Part shown: positions 48,576 to 61,369 of the stretch, one piece after another
Layout of the letters: the number at the start of each line of letters is the position of its first letter
Position numbering within the stretch: the stretch's first letter is position 1
DNA from: Gonatopus flavifemur
Lineage: Eukaryota > Arthropoda > Insecta > Hymenoptera > Dryinidae
NCBI GenBank assembly: GCA_018340375.1
Contig: JAFFJZ010000001.1
Coordinates: 65,030,001-65,094,000, forward strand
Reading direction: 5' to 3'
DNA length: 64,000 nucleotides
Made by a program: the position numbers and the translations under genes
Notes under the pieces: generated by a model
Databases searched by the model: none
The model's input: the letters and a program-made list of their open reading frames with translations, nothing else
What the model was told of the DNA's origin: nothing

Positions 48576-48910
48576 GTTTTTGATACACGTAGAGAAAAGT
48601 TACCTGAAAAATTACTCCACTTTATAGTCGAGTAGCAGGGTTGCAAAAAACCCAGGGATTTTCAAAAAGACCAGACCCACCTGAGTTTTTCTGGGTTTTA
48701 CTGAGTATTATTGGATGTTATAAAATTTATTCAGATTAATTGCGTCACAGTAAAAGCACTTTCAGAAAAATTCTTGAATTTAATAAGGAATTCCTTATGG
48801 GATGTCACATTTCCACATTAAATTGAATATTAGTTCATACATTCAATGTTAGTGATGAAATTTATTACTGAAATTCAACGTTCATTTATTAAATTTCACA
48901 AATATGTTGA

Positions 48911-49728
48911 TTAGGGTGTTTCAAAAAAAAATTGTTTTCGAGTGAAGGGTCTTAAACTCTTGATTCCGACCCCAAACTGAACCTCCTGCAACCTGGGGTC
49001 CCTAGCTTTAGATTTAGAGGTCGCTCAATCGAGTTTTATATCGCGATTTTGATGCCAGTCTGAAAAACCACTTGAAGTGGGGAATTCAGGAATTTTGTGT
49101 TCATAATCTACTACAGGTCGTAATTCTTGACCGATTTTGATGATTTTTTTTTTTAAATGCTCAGAATTAAATTCTTAAGAGAACTGTCATTCCACATTTT
49201 TCAGTCCCTCCCTAATTTTTTCAAAAAATAAACAAATATTCTTTCGTTTATAAAATTCTTTATAATAATTGGATTCGTAATTATTCGAATTGTTCATGTT
49301 CAATGAGCAAGCCTACAATGATCTTTCTGAATAGTGACTTTATCTCAAGACTTTTTCAAAAGATAATAGCCCAAATACCTAAAATTGAAGATTTTTCCAC
49401 AGTATTTGTTTATTTTTTGAAAGAATTAGGGAGGGACTGAAAAATGTGGAACGACAGTTCTCTTAAGAATTTAATTCTGAGCATTTAAAAAAAAATCATC
49501 AAAATCGGTCAAGAATTACGACCTGTAGTAGATTATGAACACAAAATTCCTGAATTCCCCACTTTAAGTGGTTTTTCAGACTGGCATCAAAATCGCAATA
49601 TAAAACTCGATTGAGCGATCTCTAAATCTTAAGCTAGGGACCCCAGGTTGCAGGAGGTTCAGTTTGGGGTCGAAATCAAGAGTTTAAGACCCTTCACTCG
49701 AAAACAATTTTTTTTTGAAACACCCTAA
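48911..49728. mobile_element. 818-bp near-perfect long palindrome
   Basis: TTAGGGTGTTTCAAAAAAAA at the left is inverted exactly at the right end. Arms of about 330 bp align with only scattered mismatches (GACCCCAAACTGAACCTCC / GGAGGTTCAGTTTGGGGTC) around a spacer of about 160 bp. No coding capacity. Confidence 0.9.
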
Positions 49729-49767
49729 TGTTCATGTTATTGAAATTAAGAAAAAAAAGTGATATGT

Positions 49768-50123
49768 TATCCATTTTCCGAATAATCATATTCATCTATC
49801 AGTTCATTATAGTAATTTCTTAAAAAATACGCAATACACGGAACTTGATTACCCATTACTTAAATGACTTCATGGATAATTTTTTCAAATACATTATCTA
49901 TTGTTCAATAGTAATGAATAATTCTTCGAAATACATTATTCATTATTCAGATGATAGATGATTTCTTTAGACACATTATCCATTATTCAAGTAATAGATA
50001 ATTTTTCAAAATACATTATCCATTATTTGAGTAATTGGTAATCAAATTCCGCATACTGTCCACTTTTTGAGGAATAAATAATGAACGGATAGATAAATAT
50101 GATTATGCGGGAAACGGATAATA
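49768..50123. mobile_element. Foldback with internal ~50-bp ATTATCCATTATTCA units
   Basis: TATCCATTTTCCGAATAATC at the left and GATTATGCGGGAAACGGATA at the right; inside, about four units of AATACATTATCCATTATTCA. Confidence 0.6.
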
Positions 50124-50517
50124 TATGTATGTTAATTATATTTTATCCAAAAATCAAAATTTCTCTGCTTAGACGAAACTGAACTGAATACATTTGATAG
50201 TTTGAGAAAAATATTCACCATTTTCACACAATTGATAATAATCTATGAACAGCAAAAAATACAGCAAGCGAAGATAAAACGATTCACATTGCTGATTTTA
50301 ATTGTTTTTCGATAGTTCGGTAGAGCAGGGCTGTACATTTTGGTTTGGAGAGGTGGGTAAAAACTTGGAAATTTGAGAATCCTCTGTTGGAAAACGGAAT
50401 TATAAACTGAAAAGTACTGATAAGTACTTTTTCGAATAGATTTGCGTAAAAAAATGTGAAAATATTTCGATTTGTGATGAATGTTATAATTTCATTCCAA
50501 ACAAAAGTGACCTAACG

Positions 50518-50655
50518 TTCCTGGTGAAAATCTAAAAGCGAACGAAGCGATTATTGAAACTAATGTAGCGTGGAAATGTTTCAATTCCCTCCTCAATCAC
50601 ATTTCGATGGCTGTGACGCTTTCGTCGCGGTTCAACGCTTCATTTCCATCAGAGG
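50518..50655. mobile_element. MITE with CCTGGTGAAAATC ends, copy 2
   Basis: Same orientation and core as 45658-45792; right end decayed to TTTCCATCAGAGG. Confidence 0.55.
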
Positions 50656-51529
50656 TACACTATCTTTTCAACATAGAAACGATTGAGCACAAAGAAAATC
50701 AATGACAGTGAGTTATCACCCTGAAATTGATAAAACAAAAGTTTAACACTGTAGTTTTAATATGATATCACAGCGTGTCAGCGAATAATAGAAACTGGGT
50801 TTGTTTGGGTGATAATATGGGTTCTTTTAGCTGGGGTTTATTGAAAAAACCTGAGTGAGTGTTTTTCGGATCGGGGAAAATGGTTGCAACAAATTTTGTC
50901 TTTACAATTACTACACTTTCTCGTGAAGGGTGACAGAATTCTGTTATTTATCGATAGACAGAATAGCAATTCCAATGGAAAAATATAATACACAACCCCA
51001 AAATGTGATTTTGTCCCTACTTTACTGTGAAGTATAGTAATTTTTAAGGTAACTCTTTTCTGCGTGTAGGGAGGGAAGTATATCGTAATATTGAATCGAC
51101 TTAGAAATGTGGATATGATAAATGACATTGAAATGTTTCAAATGATGTAACATCGTAAACTCAAATATACCATATACTTCTATTTTTATCATTTACATTT
51201 AAAATTAAGGATGAGATATACCTAATATCTTACGGCCGGTTATTTGGCCAATTAAAATACATTAATGGTAACAAGCCGAATGAGATGCATTAGTTACGGC
51301 TGCTCAATTAATAATGACATTTATGCACGCTTGTAGTGCATTTGTATCGTACTTTTCTTTGCCACCGCTAAAACAGTCGAAGAATAGAATTTCTTTACAT
51401 CAATTCTGACCTTGCTAGGATTCTTGTTCCACGTTATTTTTGAAAATGTACTGAAAAACATGACGGCTCGTATGAAAAAGATATAAAAATTCGATTGAAT
51501 CCGATAAAAATAAACGCTGAAAATTCCCT
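50656..51529. other. AT-rich stretch without recognised feature
   Basis: Only short unrecognisable ORFs. No palindrome of note. Confidence 0.4.
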
Positions 51530-51658
51530 CCCTAGTAGAAATCACTCTAGTCGTTCTCTAGGCCTCGCAAGGCCTCGCCAAGCACTTGCAAGTAACTTGC
51601 AAGGACTTGTGAGGCCTCGTAATTACCTAGAGAAATACTAGAGTGATTTCTGCTAGGG
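51530..51658. mobile_element. Foldback with CCCTAGTAGAAATCACTC ends
   Basis: Inverse GAGTGATTTCTGCTAGGG at the right; the centre is GC-richer (AGGCCTCGCAAGGCCTCG). The same CCCTAGTAGAAAT end is seen at 38184. Confidence 0.75.
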
Positions 51659-52974
51659 CTATTGATACTGATTAGAAAAATACATATCACAATAGCCTTG
51701 ACGACCAACACCTATCAAATTCTGTTAACAAAGCAATAAATTAGTGGAAAATATGGGTGAAGTCTTAATGAAAATGTTACACCGTGTTTTTTCTTTGGTG
51801 TAAATTTGGTGGAAAATCAGTGGTAGTTTGGTATTTAACTATGGAAATACAGTGAATTTTTTTCGAATTTTCTACACTGATATCTTTTGTTTTTTTTTAG
51901 TGGAATATAAATGTGAATTCGGTATAAATTTAGTCTAACTATACTCCAACTGAGAGTATTCAGGGTGATTGCTTGGTATGAAACGAATAAGATTGGCTTC
52001 TAGTGTAATTCAAGTATCAATTATGGTGTGAAAAATTCAAAACACACCAGAAATCCACGGTGTTGAAACGGTGTATTCGATTCCATTAGAGAGTCTCTGG
52101 CGAAGAAGTTTCTTATAATCTTCCGTGTTTTTTTCTTGAATCTCAGAATTTTTTGACACTTCGAAATCAATCTTTTATTCCATTTCCGGTGTAATTCTTC
52201 AATGGATTCGCTTTTGTCACTTTGGAATTTCATATATTCTCTCAGAAAAATTTACTCCATCCTCACCAAAACGCGTCATTTTTACTCCAATTCTTTGTAG
52301 AAAAAATGAAATGTTTTAGCCAAAATGGAGTAAATTTTCTCAAGGGTTTGGACAATCATGTCCTTAGAATTTTCATTTAAAAGAATATTTCCTCATTGAA
52401 AGCCACAATTACTCATAAAAGTTTATAAGTATTGCTGTATAACATTTGAAATTTTCTTATAAAACGTCGTAATTTTTGTTATGAAGGTGATAACAGGGAC
52501 CCTCGAAGATACAACCCGACCTCATTTGTTAGAAAAAGACACAGCTGTACGTTAGGAAGAGAGGTTTTCACCAACGCCAGGATCCCCTCAAATTTAAGAA
52601 GCTTCCAGAACTTTTCCTAGCTTCTCCTGAAGTTTGACAACATTTTGGGCCGATTTGATCCCCAATTTCTCGTTTAGGGAATTTTTTCGAATAGAAAATT
52701 CTGTAGAAAAAATAATTTCAACGTCATTGGATAGCCTTAGAAAAGTATTCTGAAAGTTTGTAAAAAGTTTCATAGGGTGATAAATGGGTGTTACCGGAGT
52801 TTGAATCGTTCATTGAGCCGGATTAGTGCTTGAACAACACAATATTCAGCTGTTTGAGATCGAAAATTTTGCAGTACATTCTCCAGACGATGTTTTCAGT
52901 TCCAAGGAATTAATTCTAAGTGAAAAATAACGAGGGTTCATCAGATTTTGTGATTTAAAATTTCGGTTCGTTTC
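51659..52974. other. AT-rich stretch, fragments of MITEs only
   Basis: Holds a TTTACTCCA inverted motif near 52250-52340 and a left-end fragment of the 32802 element at 52490-52555. No gene. Confidence 0.4.
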
Positions 52975-53213
52975 TACACGCAAAAAAATATATTTTAAAA
53001 AGTCCTATAATTTATTGAGGATCAGCGACAGTTTGTGACGGACAAAATTATTGACCTGAATATAGCGTCAAAAGTACCATAATTTCTTGTAGAAATACAT
53101 CTGATTATGGTACTTGTAGAAGTAAATTGAGGTAAATAACTTTATCCGTCACAGACTGGCGCTGATTCTCAATAAATTATGGGACTTCTCAACACATTCG
53201 TTTTCTCCGTGTA
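52975..53213. mobile_element. Foldback with ATAATTTATTGAGGATCAGC arms
   Basis: The inverse GCTGATTCTCAATAAATTAT lies at the right; ends CACGCAAAAAAATAT and TTTTCTCCGTG. Confidence 0.75.
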
Positions 53214-53356
53214 TAAACGATTCAAACTTCAAGAACATGATATATGATATGATGATCTTCATTACAACTTTTCCTTCGTATGAAAATAATTAGACAATAA
53301 ATATATATAATATACGGTCGCTATTGCGATTACAACAACAATAATTCTATGTACTT

Positions 53357-53574
53357 TCAAGGGGCTATTGGGGCTAGGACGTTAGCTAAACATCTTGTGC
53401 CAGATTTCTCAAGAATACTTGATTATTTTCAAAATATCGCTCTGTATATAGTATTTTTTAAACACCCAGAGAAATGCCGTGTATAGCGATATTTTGAAAA
53501 TATTGAAGTATTTTGGAGACATCTTATATACAAAAGAATTGACTGGCATCCTATGCCACTGGTTATCTTCTTAA
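53357..53574. mobile_element. Degenerate relative of the 30121 foldback
   Basis: GGGGCTAGGACGTTAGCTAA at the left; AAAATATCGCTCTGTATA and GCGATATTTTGAAAAT in the centre. Confidence 0.55.
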
Positions 53575-54469
53575 GGAATGTATTTCATTACGGCAAAAGT
53601 AATAATACACTTCTAGATGTTTATCGTAGTTTTTATTATATTTTCTACCGCTTTTTGTTGAATGTTGTTTGTGAATTTGCATAAAAGTTCATTTCATTCA
53701 AACGGTACTGAGAAATGGTACATATCTTCAAGCCTTTTTTGAATTCTTTGTACGTTATATACATACATATTCTTTAATAATCTTTATTATAATCTTTCTT
53801 TCGTACTGTACAGTGAATCAAAAGAGGTTTTTTTCATGTGAAATCTCATTTGAATTCTCATACATAAATTATTCGTGGATTCTAGACAATTTTGGATTAA
53901 GAAAACATTTAATACACTGAGACAATAGCATTCTGAAGGTACAATGAATGGTACTATATTTGTTCGATTAAGCTAAACCTTACTGAATTTTCATCAATCT
54001 TTCGTGAAACTTCGATAAATATTGTTGAAATTTTGTTTCAGGTTCCTCAGTGTTTCTTCAATTGTGATTATTTCATATAATATTCGTCTTCAAATTCTCT
54101 ATTTCCGCCGTCCAAAGTGAGAAGACCGTAAGTGCATCTGACTTGAATTCGAGAAAATCATGAAAACCTGCTTTCTTTTGAAATCAAAAGAACAAATCAT
54201 TTTTCGATGGCAAACCATTTGCCATTTGATTTGCCATTGCAGTCTACAGAGTATTGAAGTATACTGTAGATTTCCCATTTTTGAGTTAGTTACGGTGTTT
54301 TTTTCTATAAACGTTTCGAATTTGATTAATTTCTTCGTACTTCGAACCGCTGTTATTGAAAAAGTAATGAGTTTTTCTCAAAATGAAAAACACAGTAGAA
54401 TGCAGAATTTTTCCACGATTGAAATGATATGAGAAACTCATTTTCGTCAAAAATGCGAATTACCTATCA

Positions 54470-54675
54470 TTTGGATACTCACTTAGCGGCAATAGCGAGA
54501 AATGTAGCTGTCGAAGCGAAAATTCAACAGCGAAATTATTTGACTGTCTAAATATCAATCACAAAACCTAAACAGTTATAGCTACTGTGGTTTTCCTACT
54601 GTGGCAGCCAAAAAAATAGCTACAACTGCAATTATTTTAGCCATACCAGTGAAAAATGGGCGCTGAAAAAGTGAG
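54470..54675. mobile_element. TAGCTG-rich MITE, copy 3 (inverted)
   Basis: TACTCACTTAGCGGC through GCTGAAAAAGTGAGC, the reverse orientation of the 42221 copy. Confidence 0.6.
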
Positions 54676-54769
54676 CTTTCATATTAATAATCCAGTGAAC
54701 ATTTTTTTCTTCCAACATTTCAAACATCAGTCATGCTCTTAAAAACAGGGATGACCAGCCTCAATTACT

Positions 54770-54895
54770 TTTTGTACTTGAAGTACTTTTTCTTGTCAAG
54801 AAATTTCTAATTTGACATGCAAAATCTCTGTTTCGTGGAAGTAAGAGAGCAGTTGACAGAAAAAAGTACTTCGAGTACAAAAAGTAATTTTTTAA
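54770..54895. mobile_element. Foldback with TTACTTTTTGTACTTGAAGT arms
   Basis: The inverse ACTTCGAGTACAAAAAGTAA lies at the right. Confidence 0.6.
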
Positions 54896-56982
54896 ATACT
54901 AAAAAAATATACTACTTTTCATTATTTTGCTTGCTAAACCAGAAACAGGAAGATCTGTGAAATTCTACTATACGCTTTATAAAATTGAACGTTCAACGTT
55001 TGAAGTTTCAATCCTACCTCTTACTTTTTCTACAAAATTTGTAATCTTCTAATAGCAAAAATTCGTATATCTTCGAACAGCATTTTCCATTTGGTGGTGA
55101 AAATATTGTACGGGAACATATTAACAGTAATATTAGTTGACATTCAAATTATTCTATTTCCGTAAAAGAAAATTTATCTCACGGAATCATCTCGAGCGTA
55201 CTTTTATTGGATCTCACGTACAACATTACGGAGTCGTTGAAGTCATACTTATGTCCGATTTCCGTTCATTATAATACTTGTGAAGTACATGAAGCCATGT
55301 TAATCTCGAATTAATAAAGTTTCACCTCCCGTCATGTAACATGAAACGTTAAGAACTTGTTTGGAACGAATCATTTGAAAATTATGCACGGAGAAAAATT
55401 TGGGGTAGCAGATACAGCAATTGCGATAAATTTGACAAAATCCACATGTAAATATAGGGATAGCATTTCTGCGGTGGAAATTCTACATCATTTTTGCTGT
55501 AAATTGAAAACGTCGCAATTCTACCGCAATCTGATGTAATTTTAACATACGCACTTCATAACTATCACATACATCAAATGTAAATTCTATTGTCGTGATG
55601 AATGAAATATAAACAGTACGACAAGCGATATTTACTTCAAACTTATGAAATTTGTACATCAGTTTGATGTAAAATACATGTTAGGATTTTTGAATAAAAT
55701 TTCAATCGCTCATTCATATATTTTATGCATACGCGAGAACTACGATAATAACTACAACAATTTTTGTTAATTTTCCAAAAGTCACAAAGATGGGGATAAA
55801 ATTTAAGTGATTAAAATTTTACATTATTTGCGCCGCATTTTTATGAATTTTCACTGACAATTGAAATAAAAAAAATTGTATCTTCCCAATTAATTCTTGC
55901 TGTTGTGTTTTTTGTTGAATTTGCAATGAGACAATATATACAAATGCAGTTTTGAGCAGTGAAATGAACTTTAATCACTCAGCTTGAATTATCTTACATC
56001 TTACATATTACATATTACAATAAGATACAATACAATGTTATGTCGCCTTATTCTATCATTATCGCTAACCGTACGCTATGGGTGGAGATTCAAGTTTTTA
56101 ATATATATCAAATGTAGGAACAAACTTCTTTGTGACGCGATTTTAATCATTTTGAACTAAAAGGAGTGTTACAAAGCTTCTCAGTAGTATTACCAACACA
56201 GGCGAGTAGTTTTTGCAGAAGCAATTGTTGAATACACATCAGATTGCGGTAACTGTATATTTGAGAATGAGAATAAAATTCCTGGGAAATAAATCAGATT
56301 ATCATTCAAAAAAGCATGAGTAACATTAACAACTGTACTTGTTGAATGTACATTGGATTGCTGTAGAATTGAATAAGTGGAAATGTGGTTGAGCATACCT
56401 TACAGCATCACGTTCGTGAAAAGTAGATTCAGTCGAGTGTAATGGAAAATTTACATTTCCAAAGCAATGATCATGTACGTATCATGTGAGTTTCATCAAA
56501 ATTAATGTAGAAATTACATTTAAAGTTTTATCTATGCACTGATGTTAAATTTACATTATAATTTTTCTCCGTGTGGGATTTATAAATACTCAACATTTGT
56601 CTATTGAATAAAACTTCGCTTGGAGAGTCATTTTGATAATGAATAACCCTCTTGAACGGATTTCGGTGGATTAATTTCTCTCTCAATTGAAGCCATTCTT
56701 TATTGGTCGAAGAAACATGCGTGAAAGATGTGGTTGAATGATTCAAAGGTTTTGATTAAGAGTTATACACTTCAGAACTCGCAAAAAATTCTCAAATGTG
56801 TAAGCAAAGTGGATATTGTAGAAAACGTTACATTGATAATCCATGTACATCAATTTCAAAGTTCCAGGAAGCTTAATGAAATTCAAAGTGGGAATTTCTC
56901 GTCAATGGTGGTTTGAGTCGCCACAAAACACTATCAGAAAAATTCGAATAAAATTTAAAAATATTTTAAGAAACTATTCACA
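54896..56982. other. AT-rich stretch, possible decayed long element
   Basis: GCACGGAGAAAAATTTG at 55386 and AATTTTTCTCCGTGTG at about 56560 could be the ends of one decayed element, with recurring TGTAAATT / AATTTACA inside. No gene found. Confidence 0.35.
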
Positions 56983-57230
56983 TACACTGAAAACAAAATT
57001 TCTTCCAATCAAATAAATAGTTTATTTGTCCTTTTTCCATAAAATATTTCTTAGGATTTATGAAATATTTTATCGAATCGAATAATGGAATACTTGCCCC
57101 AAATAAATTGGTCTTCTACATAAATAATTTATTCGCCACAAGTAATAAATTCTTGCATCTAATTGAATATTCAATTTCTACAAATGAATATTTTATGGAG
57201 AGAGGACAAATAAATATTTTTTCCAGTGTA
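56983..57230. mobile_element. TA-flanked MITE (AAATATTTATTTGT type), copy 2 (inverted)
   Basis: TACACTGAAAACAAAATTTC at the left and AATATTTTTTCCAGTGTA at the right; the reverse orientation of 42786-43008. Confidence 0.75.
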
Positions 57231-57480
57231 ATCATGGTTTTATATTTTATGAATTTATATTATTTTTGATAAAGAATTCCTTAAAGCTGATGGTAACCTA
57301 AATTTTAATAACAAATTCTCAGATTTCATAATTTTTCTTTGAAGAATTTTCTCAAATTAAAATCAAGAAATTTTTCAACAGTGTGGTTTTTCAAACTTTA
57401 ATAAAAATACATCAATTCCCATGAATCGTTCGATCAAATGATTATTGCATCAAAATATGCATATCTAGTTTGAGATTATA

Positions 57481-58095
57481 TACACTGTAAAAAGGTTACA
57501 TTAATAATTAACAAATATTAGTTTGAAATCCAACTTAATTTAACGTGACATTAAGATTAATCTATTTCATTCACGCATAATATCTTATATTAATAGTTAT
57601 CTGATGATCTATCACTCTTTAATATAATAGATTATGAATCCCATCATATTTTTATTAATTACTTATCATATTTATGTACAATGGATCATCAGTTAACTAT
57701 TAATATATTACATTGTACATGAAGACAATAGATTGTCTTTGAAGTTATGCTACATTACCCTGCTCAAATCATCCGATTCAAACCTATTGACTGGTCAATT
57801 AGTATGAATCAGATTTTTGTCCAGGAATTGTCCTATTTGATCTTATTCAAATCTAATCGGTTTGAATAGGAAATATAATCAAGAAATTCGAATTTACTGA
57901 TTATATCCCATTCAGTAGAAATTTCCTATTCAAACCGATTATATTTGAATGAGATCAAATAGGAAAATTCCCGAACAAAAATCTCATTCAAATTGATCGA
58001 CGAGTTTATCAGTTTAAATCGAATTTTTGAAGCAGGGTAGGTCGAATTTCAAATTGATATATGTTAACTATTAACTTAACCCTTTTTACAGTGTA
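57481..58095. mobile_element. TA-flanked CACTGTAAAAAGGTTA MITE, interrupted
   Basis: TACACTGTAAAAAGGTTA at the left, TAACCCTTTTTACAGTGTA at the right; a second TA-flanked MITE is inside. Confidence 0.75.
57756..58039. mobile_element. Nested MITE with CCCTGCTCAAA ends
   Basis: TA-CCCTGCTCAAATC ... TTTTTGAAGCAGGG-TA. Internal arms carry GGTTTGAATAGGAAAT and TTTCCTATTCAAACC. Confidence 0.75.
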
Positions 58096-58199
58096 GTTCA
58101 GAACATGTCATAAAAAAATCATGGAGATCTTTTATACACCTATGTAAAAATGAATGAAATTCATATCGAATAGAATCTCGCTGTATCTCGTGATATAAA

Positions 58200-58450
58200 A
58201 CCGTGTAGAGAATGCGAGTAGTCATTCTCAGAAATCTCTTATCTCATCTCTCTGCTCGTATTCCCCGTTCGCTTATGTGTGTGGGTGTGTAATCTGCTAT
58301 ATTTTCATAAACACCACAAAAGGTTTTCGAGTGTTGGTGTTCTTATCCCATGAAAGATTGGAACGTGCTGGAAGAAGCGGAAAGAAAGAGGACGTAACAA
58401 ATAGTGTGCAAAATGTGCTATTGTATCCTCAGCATGCAAACAAAGGTTTG
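58200..58450. other. Repeat-free, GC-richer island of unknown function
   Basis: Stands out from the surrounding AT-rich MITE sequence, with CTCATCTCTCTGCTCG and a GT-rich tract. A 79-codon ORF on + (58277-58516) matches nothing I know. It could be a noncoding exon or regulatory element. Confidence 0.2.
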
Positions 58451-59714
58451 TATCAATGGATAGTATTCTGGAAACGTCGAGTAAAGAACATATCAAATTT
58501 ATTTCTCATACTCTGAAAATGATAAAGTTGCATAATTTGGAGAGAAGTCATGAGTTACGGGATGCGTACAAAATCCGTCCCTGATACGCATCATTTCGTG
58601 CATTCTTCGTATATTTTTTCCCATAGAGCGAAAAGAGGATTTTATGAAATATTTAGATAATTTTGTGATTTGAATGACGTGGTTTTAATGAAAATGAATT
58701 TGGGAATTTATCGTCGATTGCTCTATCATAGCGGAATATTGTTACAAAATTTCCATAGGAAACAAAAACGCTGTTGATTACAATTATTTCGTTACAATAA
58801 ACAGTTGGGATAAGGATGAAAGATATACAAAATTTAGTTCTTTTAATTATATCATCCACAGCAGGTCTTCGATTTTATCAGGGATTTTATTTTGTTCTCA
58901 ATTTTTATTTAAGGAAACCAGAGCCTGGGGAAGTGGATGAGGGAAAAAGTCCAATTTCGTGCGAATTTTTATCAACAGGTATGTCATTCATACAAATTCA
59001 AAGTGAAGAATAATGATTTACATATTTGGGATTGCACACTGCCACGCACTTTGAATTTTTCAATAATCGCTGAAGGGTGGAAAATAAAATTATAAAATTT
59101 TAACCTCTAAATTTCAACAAATTTTACAATTTTATATTTTAACCTTCAGAAATCATTGGGAAATTGAAAGTGCGCGAAAGTGTCCAATTTCAAATATGTA
59201 ATTCATTATTATGTACTTTAAATTTGTATTGATTACGTACCTTTTGAGAAAAGTTCACGCAAAATTTGCCTTTTTCCATGCTCGAGTCCCTCTAAGGACC
59301 ATGCAGTCCTTCAAGGAATGGACAAAATTTTGCTATGTACTTTCTGATCAACTGATCAATAATAAATACAAATTTTGAATCTACAATGATGAAGTAAATT
59401 ACTTAAATTGAGCGTTGAATATAAAACTGGAACTGCAAATGATTGCTTGATATTATGCAAATTATAAACATATTGATCTACAAATGTAAATAATTTTTTC
59501 ACTCATTTTCTTATGTTTAGGATGAGGTTTTGAGATTTAGATTTATATTTAGAGCCAAATCCTAGCAGTGAATTTTATCGCTGTATATTTAAAATTTGTA
59601 ATCATTGCTTGGTTATTTACAAACTACGTAGCAAAATTTTGTCCGTTTTTGAATGCTCCATGGCTCTTAATCTCATCTAATTTTTCTTAAATTTATATAA
59701 TTGTATGAAATTTG
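58451..59714. other. AT-rich stretch with decayed foldbacks
   Basis: A foldback with AAAATTATAAAATTTTAACC at 59085 lies within about 59010-59220, and a relative of the 32070 repeat starts at about 59290. No gene. Confidence 0.4.
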
Positions 59715-60209
59715 TACACTAAGAGAAAGAATTTCCGGGAACAATGGAATATTTAGTTGAATAGTCGCCATAAAATACTTAACTGATTTGAATAAACTTC
59801 CATTAACTCAATTAAATAACTGTTTCCACACTCACAAAAAGAATTTCTTAAAATGAGGAAATTTTTCTTGTACCTGGGATAAAACTCATTTTTTTCTTGA
59901 ACCTAGAAAATTTTACTTCAATGAAGGAAAATTCGTTTTTATTTCAAAAGGAATTTCCTTGATTCGAGTAAAATTTTCTAGGCTCAAGAAAAAAATAAGT
60001 TTTGTCCCGGCGACAAGAAAAATTTTCTCATTTCAAGAAATCCTTTCTGTGAGTGCATTGATGAAATATTTCATAGCACATTAAATATTTGTTTGATCTA
60101 ATAAATATTTCATCGAATCAATGGAAGTTTATTCAAATCAATTAAGTATTTTATGGCGACTATTAAACTAAATATTTTACTGTTCCCGGAAATTGTTTCT
60201 CTCGGTGTA
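59715..60209. mobile_element. TA-flanked MITE with CACTAAGAGAAAGAATTTCC ends, interrupted
   Basis: The right end is GGAAATTGTTTCTCTCGGTG + TA. Arms of about 115 bp contain AGTCGCCATAAAATACTTAA and its inverse. Confidence 0.8.
59829..60055. mobile_element. Nested foldback with CACTCACAAAAAG ends
   Basis: The inverse CTTTCTGTGAGTG lies at the right; the arms include CTAGAAAATTTTACT and AGTAAAATTTTCTAG. Confidence 0.8.
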
Positions 60210-61140
60210 TACAATACAATAACTGTATAAAAATTGCATGTGATAGGAAAGTTGATTTACAATTCATATGTAACTCTATCTTGACAAATGATTTGATAGA
60301 TTTCAAACCAAATTTTTTGTACAATTCATATATATTCTGTATAAAAATTGTATAGATCTATTCTTAATCGCAATGATCTTAGATTCAGATAAAAATTACA
60401 ATACGATGAATGTTGTTAATTTCAATATTGGTTAAAAATTTTTCTGGAATTAAAAATCATTTCTCTTCGTGTGAGAAAGAACATGTTACATCCAGCTTGT
60501 TTCAAAATCAATATCAGAATAATGTTATGTACGTATTATTCGGTTTCCTCTCATCAAACGAAATTTCAGTTACAGTGATTTGTGTTACAAAGCAGCGATG
60601 CAATTTCGAATGTTATATGATACGCGGTCGTCAAATCAATACAACAATATTATATGATAACGTTCGTGATAGATATCGGACAATAATTAACAGCACCAAT
60701 TGGAAGAATGGATGCTTTGTCGAGGTATCAAAGATTTTCCCTTTGATTGGTAAATCATATGTTGCGTAACGAATGCAATACAATTTATCAGAATGTTTTC
60801 ATGAAATATTTCCCTTGAAATTGAATATTCATTTTGCTTTCGATTCGTTGTTCTTGAACAGAAGTAATGAATGTACTTTCACAGTCGTTTGTTCATAATT
60901 ATTTATGTAAAGAATAGACGGATCGTTGAATATACAAACCGTGAATCACACTGTAGACAATATTTGTCAATTTCCAAGAAGAAAAGTATGGTGAAGAACT
61001 TATGGATTTGTTAATTTCCCAGATCATTTGTTGAGAGCAAAATTTCCAAAACATTCCTCTTGAATTTACTAAAAAAATGTGCTTTTTTGTACAGTGAACT
61101 TCTTTCATGTTCAGATCAAGCACGGAAAATTCAAGTTTCA
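60210..61140. other. AT-rich stretch without supported gene
   Basis: Contains a 119-codon ORF (60410-60769, +) with no recognisable domain; composition looks non-coding. Confidence 0.35.
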
Positions 61141-61146
61141 ATGTGA

Positions 61147-61281
61147 GTAGGGTTGGGGCTATAATCTGTTTCAATGTGATTTTATATATAATTTATATCA
61201 AATTTTTGTACAAATTTATAGAATCTTGATACAAATTATATATAAAATCACATCGAATCGGATTATAGCCCCAGCCCTAAA
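61147..61281. mobile_element. Foldback with TAGGGTTGGGGCTATAATC ends
   Basis: The inverse GATTATAGCCCCAGCCCTA is at the right; the arms are AT-rich with TTTTATATATAATTTATATC. Confidence 0.75.
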
Positions 61282-61369
61282 TGTGAGACAAGAGCTTCTT
61301 GAATATATATTTATTGAATATTTCGACACTGAGAATCATGCTGGAAAGAATAATAAACCTCGTTTCGAA

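Noticed and set aside
58277..58516. 79-codon ORF on +
   Set aside because: No recognisable protein, no splice context, and the antisense frame is equally open.
60410..60769. 119-codon ORF on +
   Set aside because: No domain, AT-driven composition and no transcription signals; within chance for this base composition.
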